DNA of 12,429 nucleotides from Planctomycetota bacterium (GTDB lineage: Bacteria; Planctomycetota; Planctomycetia; Pirellulales; Pirellulaceae): the NCBI GenBank assembly GCA_019347795.1, contig JAHWKS010000059.1, positions 1-12,429 on the forward strand. Reading direction: 5' to 3'. The position numbers and the translations under genes were made by a program. Positions within the stretch are counted from its first letter, which is position 1; each line of letters starts with the position of its first letter. The notes under the pieces were generated by a model. It had not been told where the DNA came from. It saw only the letters and a list, made by a program, of their open reading frames with translations, and did not search any database. Shown one piece after another: positions 9,001 to 12,429 of this stretch.

Positions 9001-9489
9001 TCCGAGCTGGGCAAGGTCGGCCCGTACGCCGTCGGTCAGGAGCGCGTCGCGCGTCGCTGGCGATCGCTGGCGTGGACGGAAGAAGGCCATCGCCGCTTAA
9101 ACCGCACCAGTTACGATACCGCGGCCACGGACGATCCGGCCCTGACCTGGACCCCCGCCTACAGCCGCGTCTCCGGCGACTTGCCGATCGAAGATCTGCC
9201 GACGTTCGTCATCCATCGCGACCTCGACCCCGCCAGCTTCATCCGCTGCGAGATCGACATCGCCGCCGCGGGCAAAGTGAAACTCGTCATCGGCGAAGCT
9301 ACCGGCCTCTCCCTCTGGCTGGACGGCAAGCCGACGCCGCCGGAAAGCGAGATGACCCTCGACCTCGCCCAAGGCCGCCACACAGTAACGCTCGCCATCA
9401 ACCGCAAGGAGCGCACGGCGCCGGTGCGTCTGGAGCTAATCGACCTGCCCGGGTCAAAAGCCCAGGCGGCGTTCATGAGTGGGAAATAG
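6013..9489 (+). CDS. PVC-type membrane-bound dehydrogenase with HEAT repeats and heme c site
   Basis: The 1158-residue protein carries a signal peptide (hydrophobic 15-27, cleavage after LAHA, residue 30), placing it outside the cytoplasmic membrane. Residues about 40-390 resemble the PVC-type dehydrogenase beta-propeller, with two Asp-rich calcium-like loops (DTDGDGEAD at 106-114 and DTDGDGRAD at 150-158) and the family segment HTLRWGHDGQLYMNQSIYIHSH. Residues about 395-860 are helical HEAT-type repeats. A class I cytochrome c region follows, with CMKCH (Cys880, Cys883, His884) and probable axial Met976 in SLMPDG. Residues about 1015-1150 form a beta-rich domain with LSLWLDGKP, resembling a ligand-binding sandwich. 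Such proteins are thought to oxidise sugars or alcohols and pass electrons to the heme; the substrate is unknown. No Shine-Dalgarno precedes the ATG; the ATG at 6037 is an alternative start. It is likely co-transcribed with the SGNH gene. Confidence 0.93.
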   Translation: MVSSSNFLMLQSPRILALLALLCFAPLAHAQRDLEDIPDPDPELERQSFLVQEGFAVNLFAGDPQIAKPIQMNFDARGRLWIASSTVYPHIKPGQVADDKILVLEDTDGDGEADKTTVFADGLLIPTGVVPDDNGGAYVANSTELIQLADTDGDGRADRRRVVLSGFGTEDTHHLLHTLRWGHDGQLYMNQSIYIHSHVETPYGVVRLSGGGIWRFRPENLKLDVLCYGFVNPWGHHFDRWGQSFATDGAYGEGINYVFPGAVFVTAPGAKRLVKGLNPGSPKHCGLEILSGRHLPEDWAGSMVANDFRAHRVCRFTVTESGSGYASRQEEEIIKTSHVAFRPIDAKVGPDGAIYIADWYNPIIQHGEVDFRDPRRDHVHGRIWRVTAKGRPLVERPKLTEASVEVLLQAVKAPEEFTRLHAKLLLKSRGADAVLTPLEKWIASLDPQDPDYEHHRLEGLWIYQNVDVVNQSLLEKLLSSSDHRVRAAAMRVAGQWQDRLSNAPEYFRRGAGDEHPRVRLEAVRALALAPSAEAAEWAMQALDHPMDDFLDFALWRTMRDLQPFWLPELDAGRVAFGGDAAKLIFALKAVESPDVAAPLLKLVREGKIETDRLGGVLSLIAGLGNSDELKQALDLLLAPGGRLSEQQQATILTAMIEASQASKVRPSGDLDGVTKLLGSSRPELRAAVARASGAWGIAAARPQLSEWASADSEVDENLRFAAIDALAGLGGSESVQTLRGLSSAKHPLEVRRQAVVALATIAPKAAAERTVELLASYPHGEDPRELISAIVSRQNGPPALAAALAEKSLPADIAKLTLRAVRGAGRPSPELEQAVLQAGGLTDAGWRLSPEERQDLAAEVVAQGDPARGEEIYRREQLQCMKCHAIGGAGGMVGPDLLSLGATAQIDYLIESLLEPSAKVKENYHAVLVATDDGKVLAGIPLRQSESELVLRDAEDREVVIPADAIEEKRESRSLMPDGTVDPLTRQELINLVRFLSELGKVGPYAVGQERVARRWRSLAWTEEGHRRLNRTSYDTAATDDPALTWTPAYSRVSGDLPIEDLPTFVIHRDLDPASFIRCEIDIAAAGKVKLVIGEATGLSLWLDGKPTPPESEMTLDLAQGRHTVTLAINRKERTAPVRLELIDLPGSKAQAAFMSGK

Positions 9490-9506
9490 TCGCTCGTATC
9501 CGGAAT

Positions 9507-9773
9507 TCAGGGAGTTGACGATGGCGATACCACTGCCTGTGCATCGACCAGACCGATTTGCTCACGGCTGGGATGCGAAAGCCGGTCGAAAGCTCGCTTG
9601 AGGTCTTCGACAGTAATTCGGTCGCCCTTTGCGACCTTGCTCGCTTCGCTGAGCAAAGCGGCCTGCAGGCCCGAAACAGCGGTTTGAAGCTCCTGCGCGG
9701 CGTTCTCGTCAAGCCGTTTCTCGGCGGCTTCGGCGACCTCCGTCTTCGGCTTAGTTCGCCTCCGCCTGGCCAT
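9507..9773 (-). CDS. Small basic protein with possible histone fold (partner B)
   Basis: The protein has 88 residues and is not a family I can name with confidence. It opens with a basic tail MARRRRTKPK, then a possible short helix (VAEAAEKRL), a long amphipathic helix (about 24-49, ending SEASKVAKG), a short loop DRIT (51-54) and a helix VEDLKRAFDRL (55-65). The long helix, loop with an R-x-T pair (Arg52, Thr54) and following E-D helix match the alpha2-L2-alpha3 layout of archaeal-type histones, though the loop is about two residues shorter. The start overlaps the end of the upstream gene by 23 nt, and GGAGAG lies 5 nt before the ATG, so translation is probably coupled. It converges on the heme-dehydrogenase gene with a 17-bp gap. 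A DNA-binding role is inference; an unrelated helical hairpin is the main alternative. Confidence 0.7.
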   Translation of the reverse strand: MARRRRTKPKTEVAEAAEKRLDENAAQELQTAVSGLQAALLSEASKVAKGDRITVEDLKRAFDRLSHPSREQIGLVDAQAVVSPSSTP

Positions 9774-9987
9774 CGATGCTCTCCCTCAAGCGCGCCAGCA
9801 TCTCATCGAGCACGTGGCGGTCCAAGCCGGCCTCGACGTGTTCGGCGACGACAACTTCAACGCCTTCCGCCTTGGCGGCCGCCACGCCACGCTCCAGGAC
9901 GAGCTTCTCAACCAATTGGCCAACGCGAAAAGCCAATGCGATGGCGGATGTATCTAGCAAGACGCGCGCGGTATCGGCGGACGACAT
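9751..9987 (-). CDS. Small protein with possible histone fold (partner A)
   Basis: From the ATG at 9987 the protein has 78 residues; GGAGGGAG lies just upstream, so this start is preferred over the ATG at 10029, which falls inside the putative -10 box. The core is a long helix (about 14-42, ending GVAAAKAEG), a short hydrophobic loop VEVVV (43-47) and a helix AEHVEAGL (48-55) that runs on to about residue 70. From Ser14 to Gly42 the length equals helix 2 of archaeal histones as I remember them, and AEHVEAGL aligns without gaps to the AEDIELA helix 3 motif. The usual loop Arg and helix 3 Asp are replaced (Val43, His50). No clear first helix is seen. It is the first gene of a two-gene unit with the 88-residue gene. 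No family name is assigned. Confidence 0.7.
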   Translation of the reverse strand: MSSADTARVLLDTSAIALAFRVGQLVEKLVLERGVAAAKAEGVEVVVAEHVEAGLDRHVLDEMLARLRESIDGQAEAN

Positions 9988-10024
9988 CGCTCTCCCTCCA
10001 TGAAAACGGGACGCGGCAAAGCGA

Positions 10025-10054
10025 AGCATACCGTCACCACGTCGGCACGGTCAA
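10025..10054 (-). promoter_or_regulatory. Promoter candidate for the two small minus-strand genes
   Basis: On the minus strand TTGACC (10054-10049) and TATGCT (10030-10025) are 18 nt apart, matching -35 at five of six and -10 at four of six positions. Transcription would start near 10018, about 30 nt before the ATG at 9987. It lies in the 212-bp gap between the small genes and the divergent cytochrome gene. Confidence 0.45.
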
Positions 10055-10199
10055 TGTCAGCCCGGCTTGATCGGCTTGAACCGCGGCGGCGCGCAGTTCT
10101 TGTAATCCTGGCCGCCGCGTGTAACAAATCCTTTCCCGATGCGCTGAGGCAAGGGCAGCGCGCCGTCGGCGCGGGCCTTCCGTCGTTTGGGAAAGGAAG

Positions 10200-12209
10200 A
10201 TGATGACGAAGCGTGCGATCGCCTTGGTCTGCCTGCTCACGCTTTGCGGAGGCTCTGCAACCGCCGCGGATGTAGACCTTGCCCGGCGGGCGGAAGAAAT
10301 TCTCCGCAAGAACTGCTATCGCTGTCACGGTGAGGAAGGAATCGCCGAAGGGGGCGTGAACTACATCTTGGCGCCGCAGAAGCTCATCGCCCGCGGCAAG
10401 GTGAAGCCGGGAAATCCCGACGATTCATCGCTGCTGGTGCGGGTGGTGGCCGGCGATATGCCGGCCGACGACGATCCGCTCTCGGAAGCGGACGTGAGCG
10501 TGCTGCGGGAATGGATTGCCGCGGGCGCCGCCGACTTCCGACCTGCTCCCAAGCCGCGGCCGACAATCTCCCCGGTCGATCTGCGGCACTTCATGCATGC
10601 CGATTTGCAGACGCTCCCCGAGCCGCAGCGGCCGTTCACGCGGTATTTCACGCTCACTCACCTGCACAACCTGCAGATTTCCGACGACGAGATGCAAACG
10701 TATCGCATCGCGTTGTCGAAGCTCGTCAACAGCCTGTCTTGGGGAACGCGGGTCGTTCCGCCGATCGCCGTCGATCCCGGGCGGACGGTCCTTCGCATCG
10801 ACTTGCGGGATTATGGTTGGAGCAAGGCGATCTGGGAGCGGATCATCGCCGCCGATCCGTACACGATCCGCGTGAACGGCGCCCTGGCCGATGAGATCCG
10901 CGCCGCCGCGGGAACCGAAGTTCCCCACGTCCGCGGCGACTGGTTCGTAGCCCAGGCCGCCGTCCCGCCGCTATATCACGAGATATTGCAACTGCCCGCG
11001 ACCGACAAGGAGCTGGAACGGCGGTTGGGCGTTGACGTCGAGCGAAATATCGCCGCAACCACCGAAGACGACCGGCGGGCAATCCGGGCGGGGTTCACGC
11101 AGTCGGCCGTGTCGCAGAACAACCGGATGATCGAACGGCACGCCTCGCGGTTCGGCGCCTACTGGAAGAGCTACGACTTCAGCGGCAACATCGGCCGCAA
11201 AAACCTCTTCGCCCATCCGCTGGGCCCCGGCGGAGAGAACAGCTTCGAGCATGACGGCGGCGAGATCATTTTTAACCTCCCCAACGGCCTGCAAGGCTAC
11301 ATGCTCACCGACGCCGAAGGGAGCCGCATCGACAAAGGCCCGGTGTCGATCGTGACCGATCCCCGCCGTCCCGACCGGGCGGTGGTCAACGGACTGTCGT
11401 GCATGTCGTGCCATGCGGCGGGGATGATCCCCAAGGCGGACGAGGTGCGGCAGTCGGCGTTCCTCAACGTGGCGGCCTTCAGCAATCGGGAACTGGCGAG
11501 GATTTTCGCCCTCTACGCGCCGCAAGCGGAGCTCGCCGCGCTGCTGGAAGCGGATGGCGAACGATTCCGCCGCGCTGTCGAGAAGACCGGCGCCCCGGTC
11601 GGAAAGACGGAGCCGATCGTCACGCTGTCTTTGCGGTTCGAGGAAGAGGTCGATCTGCCGCGCGCCGCCGCCGAGGCGGGCGTTACGCCGGAGGATTTGC
11701 TCGCCGGCATCGATCGGTCGCCCGAGCTGCAACGCGTCTTCGGCGTCTTGAAGGGCGGAACGATGAAGCGGGAGGCGCTGGCCAAAGGCTTCTCGCAATT
11801 GGCGAGCGAGTTGGCGCTCGAGTTCGAGACGATCGAAAACTCGTTGGGAATGAAGTTCGCCTTTCTTCCCGCGGGCGTCGTTTCCCAAGGCGCCGCGGAG
11901 GGCGATCCCGATGCGGAAGCCGACGAGCGGCCGCAGGCCTCGCGCTCGATCCGCCGGCCGTTCTATCTGGCCGTGCACGAGACGACGAACCGGCACTATC
12001 GAAAGTTCGTTGAGGAGACCGGCCACGAAGGCGCCGGCGGATATGCCTACAGCGGGGCGAAGAAGAAGTTTCTGCTTGGTCCCGATCACGACTGGCGCCG
12101 CACGGGCTTCGTGCTGGACGACGACGCCATGCAGGCGCTCTCATCGCTCGACCGGGGCGAGGACGGCCGCACCGGCCCCAACCCCGGTACCTTCGCCTAC
12201 GTGCCCTGA
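10200..12209 (+). CDS. Exported diheme-type cytochrome fused to a truncated FGE-sulfatase (SUMF1-like) domain
   Basis: The 669-residue protein starts with a signal peptide (MMTKRAIALVCLLTLC, cleavage after ATA, about residue 22). A first cytochrome domain has CYRCH (Cys39, Cys42, His43) with probable axial Met87 in GDMP. Residues about 115-395 form a region I do not recognise by name, containing RYFTLTHLHNLQISDDEM and RIDLRDYGWSKAIW, followed by a second heme site CMSCH (Cys401, Cys404, His405). From about residue 541 (IENSLGMKFAFLPAG) a formylglycine-generating-enzyme-like domain begins, with FYLAVHETTNRHYRKFVEETG near 590. It stops at residue 669, about half the usual domain length, without the expected VSW.DA and RLPTEAEWE motifs. 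ATG 10203 is an alternative start with better spacing from AAAGGAAG. The gene may be truncated, decayed, or end in an assembly join. Confidence 0.85.
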   Translation: MMTKRAIALVCLLTLCGGSATAADVDLARRAEEILRKNCYRCHGEEGIAEGGVNYILAPQKLIARGKVKPGNPDDSSLLVRVVAGDMPADDDPLSEADVSVLREWIAAGAADFRPAPKPRPTISPVDLRHFMHADLQTLPEPQRPFTRYFTLTHLHNLQISDDEMQTYRIALSKLVNSLSWGTRVVPPIAVDPGRTVLRIDLRDYGWSKAIWERIIAADPYTIRVNGALADEIRAAAGTEVPHVRGDWFVAQAAVPPLYHEILQLPATDKELERRLGVDVERNIAATTEDDRRAIRAGFTQSAVSQNNRMIERHASRFGAYWKSYDFSGNIGRKNLFAHPLGPGGENSFEHDGGEIIFNLPNGLQGYMLTDAEGSRIDKGPVSIVTDPRRPDRAVVNGLSCMSCHAAGMIPKADEVRQSAFLNVAAFSNRELARIFALYAPQAELAALLEADGERFRRAVEKTGAPVGKTEPIVTLSLRFEEEVDLPRAAAEAGVTPEDLLAGIDRSPELQRVFGVLKGGTMKREALAKGFSQLASELALEFETIENSLGMKFAFLPAGVVSQGAAEGDPDAEADERPQASRSIRRPFYLAVHETTNRHYRKFVEETGHEGAGGYAYSGAKKKFLLGPDHDWRRTGFVLDDDAMQALSSLDRGEDGRTGPNPGTFAYVP

Positions 12210-12429
12210 CCGCTGGCGGAGCCACTGCCCGTCAGCGGTGGGGCAGCCACCCGAGGGGAGCAGAGGTGGGTTCCAACGGCCAGGAAGACCGAACGACGGC
12301 GGGCTGACCGCTGCCGGGGCGGATGCTGGTTGGGCGCGCCCGGGCCGGGAGGCTTCTCGACGGCCGCGGGGTTGACCGCGCCTGGTCGGGCCTCCACCCT
12401 GGGCGCCGTCCAGCCGCTCTGGTCGGCTC
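12210..12429. other. Very GC-rich right edge without a recognisable gene
   Basis: None of the frames after the stop at 12209 continues the FGE-like domain, and none encodes a protein I recognise. Base counts give about 79 percent GC over 12301-12429, against about 65 to 67 percent in sampled lines of the preceding gene. It may be non-coding DNA, foreign sequence, or a poor or chimeric contig end. Confidence 0.5.

Noticed and set aside
9751..10029. Longer start at 10029 for the 78-residue gene
   Set aside because: The ATG lies within the putative -10 box, while the ATG at 9987 has a strong GGAGGGAG site just upstream.
10971..12089. A 372-codon minus-strand open frame
   Set aside because: It is antisense to the cytochrome/FGE gene, which has CxxCH and FGE-like motifs; the antisense product resembles nothing known.

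Overview
The window is a stretch of high-GC chromosome that most likely comes from a planctomycete of the Pirellulales type. Four things point there: a PVC-type dehydrogenase with HEAT repeats and a CxxCH heme site, next to an exported SGNH-fold protein; a cytochrome fused to a formylglycine-generating-enzyme (FGE)-like domain; a divergent EF-G in the str cluster; and short palindromic repeats of a kind I associate with these genomes. The assignment rests on reading the sequence, not on a database search.

Left part (1-4613). Read on the minus strand, the str cluster runs rpsL, rpsG, fusA, with fusA cut by the left edge after 546 codons. A promoter overlapping the end of bioB appears to drive rpsL-rpsG through a leader that contains a 24-bp REP-like hairpin. 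A GC-rich terminator-like hairpin follows rpsG, so fusA may be attenuated or separately transcribed. Upstream of rpsL lies bioB (biotin synthase), also on minus. Divergent from bioB is a plus-strand PSP1/RicT-like gene with a cysteine-rich tail. The bioB/PSP1 gap holds two inverted copies of a second palindromic repeat.

Middle part (4614-9489). A plus-strand pair encodes an exported SGNH-like protein and a 1158-residue exported protein: beta-propeller dehydrogenase region, HEAT-type helices, one cytochrome c motif and a C-terminal beta-rich domain. They lie 38 bp apart and probably form one operon acting outside the cytoplasmic membrane.

Right part (9490-12429). A minus-strand pair of very small overlapping genes (78 and 88 codons) has its own promoter-like sequence and good Shine-Dalgarno sites. 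Both products show a long helix, short loop, short helix pattern like the histone fold, and they are the best candidate here for something undescribed. Divergent from them is an exported cytochrome with two CxxCH motifs fused to an FGE-like domain that stops about halfway. The last 130 bases rise to about 79 percent GC and show no convincing gene, so the right edge may be a truncation or an assembly junction.

The genes fall into separate jobs: translation (rpsL, rpsG, fusA), biotin synthesis (bioB), a putative regulatory or RNA-processing partner (PSP1), envelope redox and carbohydrate-related proteins, and a possible DNA-binding pair.
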